64,000 nucleotides of DNA from Brevundimonas sp. AAP58 (GTDB lineage: Bacteria > Pseudomonadota > Alphaproteobacteria > Caulobacterales > Caulobacteraceae). Numbering within the stretch: position 1 is the first letter of the stretch; each line of letters begins with the position of its first letter. Shown in pieces: positions 9,592 to 19,731 of this stretch. Position numbers and translations under genes: made by a program. The notes under the pieces are model-generated. The model was not told where the DNA came from and did not search any database. It saw only the letters and a program-made list of their open reading frames with translations. Location of the stretch: positions 1 to 64,000 of the forward strand of contig NZ_LJHU01000022.1 of assembly GCF_001295975.1 (NCBI RefSeq). The letters are read 5' to 3'.

Positions 9592-11079
9592 GTGACCGAG
9601 CCCTACGCCGCGCCGCGCGAGGCGGCCGTCATCGACATCGGGTCGAACTCCGTCCGCATGGTGCTTTACCGGCTGGAGGGCAGGGCCATCTGGACGGTCT
9701 TCAACGAGAAGGTGCAGGCCGGTCTCGGCCGCGACCTGCCCGCGACGCGTCGGCTGTCCGAACCCGGCGTAGCGCTGGCCATGACCGCGCTGCGCCGCTT
9801 CGCGGCTGTACTGGAGGGGGTCAGGCCCGCCTACGTCTTCGTCGCCGCAACAGCAGCCGTGCGCGAGGCCGAGGACGGTCCCTCCTTCTGCGACCGCGTC
9901 GCCGCTGAAACTGGGCTGAAGGTCCGCGTCCTGACCGGCGAGGAAGAGGCCAGCTATGCGGCGCTGGGCGTCACCGCTGGTGATCCACGCGCAAGAGGCC
10001 TGGCCGCTGACATGGGCGGATCCAGTCTGGAGCTGATCCGGATCGGCCTGGATCGTCCCGAGCCCGGCGTGACCCTGCCACTCGGCCCCTTCAGCCTGGC
10101 CGATCCCAAGGGTTTCGACGCCGAGCGTCTGAAGTCCACCATCGCGGCACGCCTCAAACCGGTGGCCAAGCGGTTCGCGACGCCGGAGCTTCATGCGGTG
10201 GGCGGCGGATGGCGTTCCCTGGCCCAGGTGCACATGGAAATCAGCGGCTATCCGCTGCGTATCGTGCACCAGTACGCCATGACGGCAAAGGACGCCCGTG
10301 ACGTCGCTCGCTTCGTCGCGCAACAATCCCGAGCGTCCCTGGATCGATTGCCGGGCGTCTCCAAACGCCGCGCAGAGACATTGCCGTATGCGGCCCTGGT
10401 CCTGGACGGCCTGATCGAGGCTCTGGCTCTCGAAACAGTCGTGTTTTCGGCCTGGGGGCTGCGCGAAGGCTTGCTCTACGAAACCCTGGACCGCGACGAA
10501 CTGCCGGTCGATCCGCTGATCGCCGGCTGTGCGGCCCTCGGCGGCCGCCAAGGCATATCCCCCGGTCTGCCCGCCGCGCTCCAAGCATGGCTTGCCGACG
10601 TGGTCGAGGCCCTGCCTGTCAGCTTCGGCCCGGAGCGCGACCCGGTGCTGGCCGCCGCCGCCTGTCGCCTGGCCGACCTCGGCGCTCGCCTGCACCCCGA
10701 CCACCGCGTCGACCTCGTCTTCGATCAGGTCCTGCGCGCGCCCATCCCCGGCCAGACCCACGCCGAACGCGCCTGGCTGGCGGCCGCGCTGAACGCCCGC
10801 TACGGCGGCGGCGGCTCCACGCCGGTGCCGGACCTGATCGAGCGCCTGCTGCCCGAGGACGCTCGCCTTGCCGCCCGCGCCATGGGACTGGCGCTCCGGC
10901 TGGGCTGCGACCTGTCGGGGCGCTCGCCGCAGTTGCTGGCCAACGCCTCGGTCACCGTACGGGACGGAGCGCTCCGGCTCGCGGCCACGCCGGGCTATGC
11001 GGACGTCTTGCTGGGCGAACAAACCAAGCGCCGCGCAAAGGCTCTGGCGGAGGCTCTGGGACTCAAGCTGGAGATTTGA
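9592..11079 (+). CDS. ppx: Exopolyphosphatase / Ppx-GppA family
   Basis: Hydrolyses polyphosphate, or (p)ppGpp in the GppA branch. The 495-residue protein has an acetate-kinase/hsp70-type ATPase fold with VIDIGSNSVRMVLY near the N-terminus, TAAVREAEDG, TGEEEASYAALGV and DMGGSSLEL. A C-terminal helical extension of about 180 residues follows. The start is GTG, 10 bp after the ppk stop; the ATG that overlaps the ppk stop runs into a stop within six codons. Substrate preference cannot be read from sequence, but linkage to ppk favours polyphosphate. Confidence 0.93.
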   Translation: MTEPYAAPREAAVIDIGSNSVRMVLYRLEGRAIWTVFNEKVQAGLGRDLPATRRLSEPGVALAMTALRRFAAVLEGVRPAYVFVAATAAVREAEDGPSFCDRVAAETGLKVRVLTGEEEASYAALGVTAGDPRARGLAADMGGSSLELIRIGLDRPEPGVTLPLGPFSLADPKGFDAERLKSTIAARLKPVAKRFATPELHAVGGGWRSLAQVHMEISGYPLRIVHQYAMTAKDARDVARFVAQQSRASLDRLPGVSKRRAETLPYAALVLDGLIEALALETVVFSAWGLREGLLYETLDRDELPVDPLIAGCAALGGRQGISPGLPAALQAWLADVVEALPVSFGPERDPVLAAAACRLADLGARLHPDHRVDLVFDQVLRAPIPGQTHAERAWLAAALNARYGGGGSTPVPDLIERLLPEDARLAARAMGLALRLGCDLSGRSPQLLANASVTVRDGALRLAATPGYADVLLGEQTKRRAKALAEALGLKLEI

Positions 11080-11085
11080 TGCGCT

Positions 11086-11116
11086 CTTCTCCCTCCCCTT
11101 CATGGGGAGGGAGAAG
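11086..11116. terminator. Bidirectional hairpin between ppx and rnd
   Basis: A perfect 13-bp stem (11086-11098 with 11104-11116; CTTCTCCCTCCCC arm) closes a 5-nt loop. It exactly fills the space between the convergent stops of ppx and rnd, which suggests a two-way terminator. Pyrimidine-rich palindromes of the same style occur at 34.06-34.22 kb and, as a half site, after gltA (40133-40156), so it may also belong to a dispersed repeat family. Confidence 0.65.
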
Positions 11117-11118
11117 GC

Positions 11119-12267
11119 CTACTCGATCTCCACCACTTCGACGCGCGGCCCGTTCAGGACCAGAGCGATCTCGCCCTTCTTGAGCTTGAGCGCATCCTCG
11201 CCGAACAGCTGACGCCGCCAGCCCTTCAGCGCCTCGACGTCGGCGCTATCCGATAAGGCGATCTTTTCCAGGTCCGCGACATTGGCGATCAGCTTGGACG
11301 CCACGCCCGCGTTATCGCTCTTGGCCTTCAGCAGCACCTTCAACAGCTCGACCACGCTCGGTGGTGCCGGCTGGTTGTGCGCAGGCCGGTCCATCTTCGG
11401 CGCATGGGCCTCGGGGTCGGCCAGCACCCGCTTCAGTACCTCGATCAGCTCCAGCCCCAGCCGCGATCCGCCGAAGCCCTTCGGCACAGACCGCAGCCGG
11501 TTGAACGCCTCGATATCCGTTGGGCCTTGCGTCGCGATCTCGTCGATCGCCTCGTCCTTCAGGATACGACCGCGCGGCTGGTCGCGCTCCTGCGCCGCCC
11601 GCTCGCGCCACACCGCCGTGGCCTTGAACGCCGCCAGGTACTTGGCCGAATACTTCTTGGGCTTCAGCCGCTTCCAGGCTTTTTCCGGATCGGTGTCGTA
11701 GAGCTCCGGATCGACCAGATCCTCCATCTCCGACATGACCCAGTCCAAGCGGCCTTCCTTTTTCAGCCGGTCGCGCAGCTTGGGATACAGCGCCGCCAGA
11801 TGGGTCACGTCGCCCATCGCATAGTGCAGCTGGGCGTCCGACAGCGGCCGGCGCGACCAGTCAGTGAAGCGGCTGCCCTTGTCCAGGTCGATCTTCAGCA
11901 TCTGCCGCACCAGCGAATCATAGGCGACCTGATCCCCGAAGCCCGCCGCCATCGCCGCGACCTGGGTGTCGAACATGGGCACCGGCATGGCCCCCAGCTT
12001 GACGAAGATCTCCGTGTCCTGCCGCGCGGCGTGGAAGACCTTCACGATCGCCGGATCGCGCAGGATCTCCAGGAACGGCTCCAGGTCCAGCCCCTCGGCC
12101 TGGGGGTCGATGATCGCCTCATGCTCGGCCGTCGCCGCCTGGATCAGGCAAAGCTTGGGCCAGTAGGTCGTCTCCCGCATGAACTCGGTGTCGACCGCGA
12201 TGAAGGGAGCGTCGCGAACCGCCGAACAGAACTGGGCCAGCGCGTCATTGGTGGTGATCGGCGTCAT
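11119..12267 (-). CDS. rnd: Ribonuclease D
   Basis: A 3'-5' exoribonuclease of the DEDD family that trims tRNA and other stable RNA 3' ends. The 382-residue protein has VDTEF (Asp26, Glu28), FHAARQDTEIF and HYAMGDVTHL as the acidic metal-binding motifs. HRDC-type helical domains follow in the second half. The start MTPITTND was chosen because it lies just before the exonuclease domain; the frame extends 20 residues further upstream without family support. It is convergent with ppx and divergent from purM. Confidence 0.93.
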   Translation of the reverse strand: MTPITTNDALAQFCSAVRDAPFIAVDTEFMRETTYWPKLCLIQAATAEHEAIIDPQAEGLDLEPFLEILRDPAIVKVFHAARQDTEIFVKLGAMPVPMFDTQVAAMAAGFGDQVAYDSLVRQMLKIDLDKGSRFTDWSRRPLSDAQLHYAMGDVTHLAALYPKLRDRLKKEGRLDWVMSEMEDLVDPELYDTDPEKAWKRLKPKKYSAKYLAAFKATAVWRERAAQERDQPRGRILKDEAIDEIATQGPTDIEAFNRLRSVPKGFGGSRLGLELIEVLKRVLADPEAHAPKMDRPAHNQPAPPSVVELLKVLLKAKSDNAGVASKLIANVADLEKIALSDSADVEALKGWRRQLFGEDALKLKKGEIALVLNGPRVEVVEIE

Positions 12268-12347
12268 TGAAATGCTATAGCCCCCCGCGACCGCGTCGTG
12301 GCAAGAGCCCCGGCCTTTTTTCCGCACCGTTTTCAGGCCCGTGAGCG

Positions 12348-13379
<1,032 letters not shown>

Positions 13380-13391
13380 CCCCGGCGCCGG

Positions 13392-14504
13392 ATGCCTTTC
13401 GCCTTCGACATCGCGGCCACCGACGGCCGCGCCCGGACCGGGACGCTGCGCACCGCGCGCGGCGACATCCGCACGCCGGCCTTCATGCCCGTCGGCACCG
13501 CCGCGACGGTTAAGGCTATGACGGTGGATCAGGTCGCCTCGACCGGCGCCGACATTATCCTGGGCAACACCTACCACCTGATGCTCCGCCCCGGCCCCGA
13601 GCGGATGGAGCGGCTGGGCGGGCTGCACAGGTTCATGGGTTGGACAAAACCCATCCTGACCGATTCCGGCGGCTTCCAGGTCATGTCGCTGGCCGGCATT
13701 TCCAAGGTCAAGGAAGACGCCGTCACCTTCTCCAGCCACATCGACGGCTCCAAGCACGTCCTGTCGCCCGAACGCTCCATAGAGATCCAGGCCGATCGCC
13801 TGGGCTCCGACATCGTCATGCAGCTGGACGAGTGCGTCTCCTGGCCGGCCGAGGAGACCCGCGCCCGCGCAGCCATGGAACTGTCCGCCCGCTGGGCCGC
13901 CCGCTCCAGGGCCGCATTCGGCACGCGCGAGACGCAAGCCCTGTTCGGCATCCAGCAGGGCTCGACCTATGAGGGCCTGCGCCGCGAATCCGCCGACCGC
14001 CTGATCGAGATCGGCTTCGACGGCTACGCCATCGGCGGCCTGGCCGTCGGCGAGGGCCACCAGGCCATGTGCGAGACGCTCGATTTCGCCCCCGCCATGC
14101 TCCCCGTCGACCGGCCGCGCTACCTCATGGGCGTCGGCAAGCCAATCGATCTGGTCGAGGCCGTCTGGCGAGGGGTGGACATGTTCGACTGCGTGCTCCC
14201 GACCCGCGCCGGCCGCCACGGCCAGGCCTGGACGTGGGACGGCCCGGTCAATCTCAAGAACGCCCGCTTCGCCGAGGATCAGGACCCGCTGGACCCGACC
14301 CTCCCCTGCCCGGCGTCGTCAGCCTATTCCAAGGCCTATCTTCACCACCTGATCCGCGCAGACGAGATCCTCGGCAAGACCCTGCTCAGCTGGCACAACA
14401 TAGCCTTCTTCCAAGCCCTGACAGCGACCATGCGCGAGGCCATCGCAGCAGGGCGATTCGAAGCCTTTCGGCGCGACTTTCATACGCGGCACGTCTCGAA
14501 CTGA
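13392..14504 (+). CDS. tgt: Queuine/preQ1 tRNA-ribosyltransferase with an altered zinc site
   Basis: Exchanges guanine 34 of Asp, Asn, His and Tyr tRNAs for preQ1 in the queuosine pathway. The 370-residue TIM-barrel enzyme shows [22 protein letters not shown] (with an active-site Asp), GGLAVGEG and the second catalytic Asp in [15 protein letters not shown]. The bacterial zinc motif CxCxxC is degenerate: the equivalent segment reads [18 protein letters not shown], leaving one of three Cys. The downstream ligand-type His (SWHNIAFF) remains. Function is likely kept, but zinc binding is in doubt. It lies 12 bp after purM and is probably co-transcribed. Confidence 0.93.
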   Translation: MPFAFDIAATDGRARTGTLRTARGDIRTPAFMPVGTAATVKAMTVDQVASTGADIILGNTYHLMLRPGPERMERLGGLHRFMGWTKPILTDSGGFQVMSLAGISKVKEDAVTFSSHIDGSKHVLSPERSIEIQADRLGSDIVMQLDECVSWPAEETRARAAMELSARWAARSRAAFGTRETQALFGIQQGSTYEGLRRESADRLIEIGFDGYAIGGLAVGEGHQAMCETLDFAPAMLPVDRPRYLMGVGKPIDLVEAVWRGVDMFDCVLPTRAGRHGQAWTWDGPVNLKNARFAEDQDPLDPTLPCPASSAYSKAYLHHLIRADEILGKTLLSWHNIAFFQALTATMREAIAAGRFEAFRRDFHTRHVSN

Positions 14505-14632
14505 GGTCTGGTGCCAGACAAGGGCAACAGGTTCGTCACGGAGAGCACGGAAGGGTCACCAGGGACACGGAGGAACCGAGCGGACGGGCAAGGCGTCGAA
14601 CGATCAACGGACCCGTGGGGGGCATGAGAGAC

Positions 14633-15631
14633 CTACGCCGTCCCGAGCAGCCGGGTCAGGAACTCGACATCCGACCACGTCGGGCCGCGTCCGCGCAAAG
14701 CCCGAAGGACCCCGTCGGCTTGGCGCACCACCACCAGCTCACGCTCCGGGATCAGATAAAGCCGCTGATTGCCGGCCCCGGCGGCCATGCGGATGTCGAG
14801 CCCACCAAGGCGGCCAAAGTCGTCGGCATCGATCCCGGCGCGCGGCCCCGGCGGGACCAGTCCCGGGCGGAGCAACCACCAGGTCAGGCCATAGCCCGGA
14901 TTGACCGGAGACGACGCGAAACAGGCCGCCAGCGCCGTCGGGTCGACCAGCCCACGCCCGCCGTCCTGCACCATCTGGCCGAAGCGAGCCCAGGCCGTGG
15001 CCGTCAGACGCGCGCCAGACGGCAGGTTCGGCTGGCCCGCCTGCCGCCTCCAACCGCCGACCTCGACTCCGGCGGGCGTCAGGAGACGGCGCTGCAGGAA
15101 GGTCAGCACATCGTCCGGCTGCCCAGTGGCGACCAGCTTGCGCCGGACGATCTCGCCAAACACCTGGAAGGGCGTCGGGCCATAGCGGAAGACTCCCGGC
15201 ACCTCCGCTGGAAAGGCGACCGCCGCGGCATAGGTGGGCGGACGCCCGGTCGGCCCACTGGCCACGCCTGCTGCGAGTTGCAAAAGGGTGCGGATCGTCG
15301 CCTGCGTCCTGACCGGGTCTTCCCGCCACTCGGACAGAGTGTCGGCGCAGCGCTCATCGAGCGCGAGCAGACCGTCCTGCGCCATCGCCGCCGCCAGCAG
15401 GCCGCTGAAGCTCTTGGTGCCGCTGGCCAGCTCAAGGGCGGGCTCGACCCCGTCGCGATGCGCCCGAAACACCTCGCGCCCGCGCTCGAACACAACCAGG
15501 GACACGCCGCCAGCGGTGGCTGAATAGGCGGCGGCTGCGGCGAGGCGGTCCTGCGCCCGGAGGCGCGCCGGGGCCGCGACGGCCGTGGCGGCGAGGCCGA
15601 CAAGCAGGCGGCGTCGAGTAGGTGTGGGCAT
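14633..15631 (-). CDS. Exported serine hydrolase, beta-lactamase/penicillin-binding-like
   Basis: A 332-residue protein with a twin-arginine type leader (TRRRLLVGLAATAVAA) ending near residue 26. The SxxK motif of class C beta-lactamase-like hydrolases is clear (SGTK, followed by SFSGLL), and a Tyr in RYGPTPFQ may be the YxN-like base. The final GAGNQRLYLIPERELVVV segment matches the last strand of the fold. Members include esterases and D-amino-acid peptidases, so the substrate is unknown. It is a single gene, convergent with tgt. The 128 bp between it and tgt hold only GGAGAGCACGGA-like repetitive sequence. Confidence 0.8.
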   Translation of the reverse strand: MPTPTRRRLLVGLAATAVAAPARLRAQDRLAAAAAYSATAGGVSLVVFERGREVFRAHRDGVEPALELASGTKSFSGLLAAAMAQDGLLALDERCADTLSEWREDPVRTQATIRTLLQLAAGVASGPTGRPPTYAAAVAFPAEVPGVFRYGPTPFQVFGEIVRRKLVATGQPDDVLTFLQRRLLTPAGVEVGGWRRQAGQPNLPSGARLTATAWARFGQMVQDGGRGLVDPTALAACFASSPVNPGYGLTWWLLRPGLVPPGPRAGIDADDFGRLGGLDIRMAAGAGNQRLYLIPERELVVVRQADGVLRALRGRGPTWSDVEFLTRLLGTA

Positions 15632-15717
15632 GGAGGGCCTCCTCTCTCGCCTTTGAACGGATCACGGGACCCTATCCGTCGCAGACCGAGGTCGCTGTCC
15701 CGGCGTTGGCCGGTCGA

Positions 15718-16254
15718 CTACCGCCGCGACCCGCCCGTCGGCCGGAACCACGCCGGGGAGGCCGGCGGGGCGCAGTTAGCCCGCATGCCCAGCCCCTTCA
15801 GATAGGCCCGCCTCAGCCGCCCGGCCTCGACCGCGTCCTGCACCGCCCGCGACCGCGCCTGCGCCCCCGACAGCTGCCGGACCCAGCTGCGATAGGGAAT
15901 GAAGTCCGCGGTCGCATCCCGGATGGCGTCCAGCGCCGCTTCCGCCAGCGCATCCTGCGCCTGTTCGTTCAGGGTCGGAGCATCCGGCCGGGGCGGCTCG
16001 TCCCGATCCGGCCCCAAGGCCTCGTCCAGCCGCAGAACCTCGGCCCGGATCGTCGTGCACTGGTTCAGATTGCGCCGGTCATACGGATTGGCCTGCGCCT
16101 GCAGCAGCACCGTCGGGATCTGCTCGCGCCGCACGTTCAGATCGACCAGCGGCTGGGTCGCCGCATCGCCGAAGCCCTCCCCGATCTGCCGGGCCGCCGA
16201 ACAGCCGCCGAGCGGAACCGCAAGCACGAGGAGGCACAGCAAAGGACGGATCAT
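15718..16254 (-). CDS. Putative lipoprotein, unknown function
   Basis: This 178-residue protein starts at MIRPLLCLLV, a short signal sequence with lipobox PLGGC (Cys18). The mature part is mostly helical and charged and contains a TxPLVDLNVRREQIP segment, a DP/RP-rich linker and a basic C-terminus. The upstream extension of the frame (to 16293) lacks signal features. No family is recognised. It lies 51 bp downstream of tRNA-Lys on the same strand. Confidence 0.75.
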   Translation of the reverse strand: MIRPLLCLLVLAVPLGGCSAARQIGEGFGDAATQPLVDLNVRREQIPTVLLQAQANPYDRRNLNQCTTIRAEVLRLDEALGPDRDEPPRPDAPTLNEQAQDALAEAALDAIRDATADFIPYRSWVRQLSGAQARSRAVQDAVEAGRLRRAYLKGLGMRANCAPPASPAWFRPTGGSRR

Positions 16255-16305
16255 GCCGCGACCATAAGCACGATGACGCCGATGTCCACGCAAGCGGGAG
16301 GCGGA

Positions 16306-16382
16306 TGGTACGTCCTCTCGGGCTCGAACCGAGGACCCTCTGATTAAAAGTCAGATGCTCTAACCAACTGAGCTAAGGACGC
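16306..16382 (-). tRNA. tRNA-Lys (anticodon TTT)
   Basis: On the minus strand the cloverleaf is complete: acceptor arm GCGTCCT/AGGACGT with a terminal G-U pair, D-arm AGCTCAGTTGGTTAGAGC, anticodon stem TCTGA/TCAGA with loop CTTTTAA, and T-arm CTCGG TTCGAGC CCGAG. The discriminator is A, and the 3' CCA is encoded at 16308-16306. Confidence 0.97.
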
Positions 16383-16481
16383 ACATCGCGGACCGGAAAC
16401 GGGCTGGCCGTTTCGCGGTTGCGCCTTCTGGTTCATGAGAACGGCCGGGTCAAGACCGGCAAGCAAAAAGGACAGGCGCGC

Positions 16482-17552
16482 ATGAAGCCTCTCGCGGGGG
16501 TTCGCATCATCGAGTTCGACGGACTGGGTCCCGTCACCTTCGCCGGCATGGTGCTGGGCGATCTGGGCGCGGACGTCCTGCGCTTGACCCGCGCCGACGG
16601 GGCTTCGGCCTTCGGCGATGTCGGCGGGGCGGTGCTGCATCGCGGCCGGACCGCCGTGCCCGTCGACCTGAAGTCGCCGGATGACCGCGCCGCCGTCCTC
16701 GACCTCATCGCGCGCGCCGACGCCGTGATCGAGGGCTTCCGTCCCGGCGTTCTGGAACGGCTGGGCCTCGGTCCAGACGTCTGTCGCGCCGCCAATCCCC
16801 GCCTCGTCTTCGGGCGGATCACCGGCTGGGGCCAGACCGGGCCGCTGGCCGATACCGTTGGCCACGACATCAACTACATCGCCCTGACCGGCGCGCTGCA
16901 CGCCATGGGTGAGCCGGACCGCCCTCCACGCCCGCCGCTGAATCTCGTCGGCGACTACGGCGGCGGGGCCATGCTGCTGGTCACGGGCGTCCTGGCCGCC
17001 ATCATCGAGGCGCGTCAGACCGGACAGGGCCGCGTCGTCGACGCCGCCATGACCGACGGTGTCTCCCTGCTCTCCAGCCTGTTCCACGCCCTTTCGGCCA
17101 GCAGCCTTTGGTCGGCCGAGCGTGGTGTCAACCTGCTGGACGGCGGCGCGCCCTTCTATCGATGCTACGCCTGCGCGGACGGGCGGTTCGTCGCCGTAGG
17201 CGCGCTCGAGTCCCGCTTCTATGCCGCCCTGCTGGCCGGGCTCGGCGTCGATCCAAGTGAGGCCCCACAGTTTCCGCCCAGCGGCTGGCCCGCCCTCCAC
17301 GCCCGCTTCGCCGCAATCTTCGCGACCCGAGACCGCGACGACTGGGCCACGCATTTCGAAGGCACAGAGGCCTGCGTCACGCCCGTCCTGAGCTTCGCGG
17401 AAGCCGCCGGCCATCCGCACAACGCGGCCCGGTCGACGTTCGGCGGAAGTCCGATCCAACCCTCTCCTGCGCCGCGTTTCGACGGTGATGTTCAGGCGCC
17501 CGAACCCACCTCGACCGATACCCTGGGGACGGCGCTCGCCCGCTGGGCCTAG
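16482..17552 (+). CDS. CoA-transferase family III enzyme, alpha-methylacyl-CoA racemase-like
   Basis: Family III (CaiB/BaiF) enzymes move CoA between acids or racemise 2-methylacyl-CoAs. The 356-residue protein has GVRIIEFDGLGPVTFAGMVLGDLGADV at the N-terminus. The GHDINYIALTGAL and VGDYGGGAM segments hold the His and Asp that are catalytic in alpha-methylacyl-CoA racemase. That pair makes racemase more likely than transferase. The start at 16482 begins the family domain; the longer frame from 16419 is not supported. Its stop is shared with the convergent kinase gene in a CTAG. Confidence 0.87.
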   Translation: MKPLAGVRIIEFDGLGPVTFAGMVLGDLGADVLRLTRADGASAFGDVGGAVLHRGRTAVPVDLKSPDDRAAVLDLIARADAVIEGFRPGVLERLGLGPDVCRAANPRLVFGRITGWGQTGPLADTVGHDINYIALTGALHAMGEPDRPPRPPLNLVGDYGGGAMLLVTGVLAAIIEARQTGQGRVVDAAMTDGVSLLSSLFHALSASSLWSAERGVNLLDGGAPFYRCYACADGRFVAVGALESRFYAALLAGLGVDPSEAPQFPPSGWPALHARFAAIFATRDRDDWATHFEGTEACVTPVLSFAEAAGHPHNAARSTFGGSPIQPSPAPRFDGDVQAPEPTSTDTLGTALARWA

Positions 17553-19342
17553 GCGACCGCCGCCTCGCGCGCTTCGACGTCCTGGACGCAGGCCTCGGCC
17601 AGGGTCGCAGCCAGCAGAGCCGGATCGATCGGCTTGGTCAGGAAGGCATGCACACCTTCCGCGTCCCAGGCCGCGCGGTGCACATCCATGGCATTGGCGG
17701 TCAGGGCGATCACCGGGGTCCGGCGGTTCATGCCTTCGGCGCGAATCCTTGCCGTGGCGGTCAGCCCGTCCATCACCGGCATCTGCATGTCCATCAGGAT
17801 CGCGTCGAAGCTCTGCGTCATGGCCGCCTCGACCGCCTCGGCGCCATTCTCGACCAGCACCAGCCGGCATTCATGCGGTTCCAGCAGAAGCGCCAGGATG
17901 CGCCGGTTCACGGCGTGATCGTCGGCCGCCAGGATGACCCGGCCGGCCAGAGCCCGCTCGTCCGCCGCCGCCCGTTTGGGCGCACGTTCGGTCGTCTGAA
18001 CCAGCTCGACCGGTAGATTCAGTGTGAAGGTCGAGCCCTGCCCGACCACGCTCTCGGCGGTCAGGCGGCCGCCCATGATCTCGGCGAGCCGTCGGCTGAT
18101 CGCCAGACCCAGCCCCGTCCCGCCATACTTCCGGGTCGTCCCGGCATCGGCCTGTTCGAAGCTGTCGAAGATGTTGGCCAGCCGGTCCGGTGCGATCCCG
18201 CACCCGGTGTCCGCCACAGCCACGATCAGCCGCCGATCCGCCTCGCGCCAGTCGACCGAGACGGTGATCGAGCCGTGCTCGGTGAACTTGACGGCGTTGG
18301 ACAGCAGGTTGAACAGCATCTGCTGGAAACGCAGCGGGTCGGTCCGAACGGTATCCGGCACGTCCGGCGCGATCTGGATGGCCAGACGCACGCCGTTGGC
18401 CTCGGCCTTCGGCCGCCAGAGCCGTCCGAGAGAGGCGAGCTTGTCGCGCAGGTCCATCTCCGAGGACTCCAGCTGCATCTTGCCGGCCTCGATCTTGGAG
18501 AAGTCCAGGACGTCGTTGAGCAACCCGACCAGCACGTCACCCGCGTCGAGCAACATGGAGACATGCTCCCTTTGCTCGCGATCCAATCGCGTCCGGCGCA
18601 ACAGGTTGGCGGCCGATATCACGGCGTTCATTGGCGTCCGGATCTCGTGACTGACCACGGCCAGGAAGTCGGACTTGGCGGCGCTGGCGACCTCGGCCTT
18701 TTGACGCTGAGCCTGGGCCTCGGCATTGGCGTCCTGAAGCGCTTTGGTGGTTGTCGAACTCTGCCGAACGGCCACGACGAGATGCATCATGAACAGCACA
18801 CCGCCGATGGCGATGAGGAAATCCTGCCAGGTGCCCGACACCAGGCTTTCAGTGATGGGCATCCCCAGAAAGTAGAGGCTATGGGGGATGACGGCGGAAA
18901 ACAGCAGCGGCCGGACGTGGTGCATGTGCAGGCTGACATGCAGAAGACCACCCGCGACCTGCACCATGGCGAACAGCCGCCCGGCCTCTCCGCCTGCGAT
19001 CCAGAGGATTGCCGCTATCCCCGAATAGACCACGACATTGAGCGCCGCGACGGCGCAAAGGCCAATCTTGTAGGCAAGCGAAGGCTCCATTCCAGGATGG
19101 AGCCGCAAGGGTCGAAAAGCCAGCCAATCCACCAGCTGGGTCAGGCCGACGAGGCTGAGCCAGAACACGGGCCAGAGACCGCCAGTCAAGAACGAGGCCG
19201 TGGCCGCGATGAAGGCCGCCAGTCCCAGTCTCGTCTTCAGCTCGCGGAACCGGACCTGGGCGATCATGGCCCAGCCGTTGGCGGAAATCTGGACGGCGTC
19301 ACCCATGGCCCGAACGATGACGCCGATATGCAAACGAACCAT
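17549..19342 (-). CDS. Hybrid sensor histidine kinase with membrane sensor domain
   Basis: A 597-residue two-component sensor. The first 195 residues form about six membrane segments with no recognised ligand domain. A short coiled linker (AEAQAQRQKAEVASAA) leads to the HisKA domain with phospho-acceptor His232 in VVSHEIRTPMN. The HATPase domain shows NAVKF, DTGCGI and YGGTGLGLAI. A receiver domain (about 468-585) carries Asp518 in AILMDMQMPVMDG and a Lys in FLTKP. No output domain or partner regulator is adjacent, so signalling probably passes to a phosphotransfer protein elsewhere. The true start could be Met13. Confidence 0.92.
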   Translation of the reverse strand: MVRLHIGVIVRAMGDAVQISANGWAMIAQVRFRELKTRLGLAAFIAATASFLTGGLWPVFWLSLVGLTQLVDWLAFRPLRLHPGMEPSLAYKIGLCAVAALNVVVYSGIAAILWIAGGEAGRLFAMVQVAGGLLHVSLHMHHVRPLLFSAVIPHSLYFLGMPITESLVSGTWQDFLIAIGGVLFMMHLVVAVRQSSTTTKALQDANAEAQAQRQKAEVASAAKSDFLAVVSHEIRTPMNAVISAANLLRRTRLDREQREHVSMLLDAGDVLVGLLNDVLDFSKIEAGKMQLESSEMDLRDKLASLGRLWRPKAEANGVRLAIQIAPDVPDTVRTDPLRFQQMLFNLLSNAVKFTEHGSITVSVDWREADRRLIVAVADTGCGIAPDRLANIFDSFEQADAGTTRKYGGTGLGLAISRRLAEIMGGRLTAESVVGQGSTFTLNLPVELVQTTERAPKRAAADERALAGRVILAADDHAVNRRILALLLEPHECRLVLVENGAEAVEAAMTQSFDAILMDMQMPVMDGLTATARIRAEGMNRRTPVIALTANAMDVHRAAWDAEGVHAFLTKPIDPALLAATLAEACVQDVEAREAAVA

Positions 19343-19444
19343 TGAGGCCGCCCGTGAGACCGTGACGATCGCTCAAGGCCAAGCTATGGAACAGCCCATC
19401 AGACCACGCGTTTGCTCGGACGACATCGAGGGGGGATAGATTTC

Positions 19445-19708
19445 ATGAAGCGATTGTTTTTGCTGTTGACGGCATCATGGTCGGCACTCGCTCTGGCGGG
19501 GTGCGATGAACCCGTTCCGCGTGATGCAGGGCCCGCGCTTGAGATGGAGGCCCCGGTCACCCCGTCAGCCGAAGACGCCGCTGTTCCCGCCGCCGAGGTC
19601 GCGGCTCCGACCGACCCGCTGCCGCCACTGGACAACAGCCAGCTTCCACCTGCCAATCCGTCGTCCGAAGAATCGGTCCAGCCGGAAAGCGAGACCCTGT
19701 TCTACTGA
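19445..19708 (+). CDS. Small putative lipoprotein
   Basis: An 87-residue protein with a textbook lipoprotein signal (MKRLFLLLTASWSALALAGC, Cys20) and a mature part rich in Pro, Ala, Glu and Ser with no fold-like pattern, ending ESETLFY. The TTG start 33 bp upstream is less likely than this ATG, which directly begins the signal sequence. It lies 23 bp upstream of tamA on the same strand, so it may be co-transcribed with the TAM genes, but no function can be given. Confidence 0.7.
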   Translation: MKRLFLLLTASWSALALAGCDEPVPRDAGPALEMEAPVTPSAEDAAVPAAEVAAPTDPLPPLDNSQLPPANPSSEESVQPESETLFY

Positions 19709-19731
19709 GTGGCGCCACAAGGGGGTCGTGT

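Noticed and set aside
9496-11103. 535-codon minus-strand open frame opposite ppx
   Set aside because: No recognisable domain; ppx on the plus strand is well supported.
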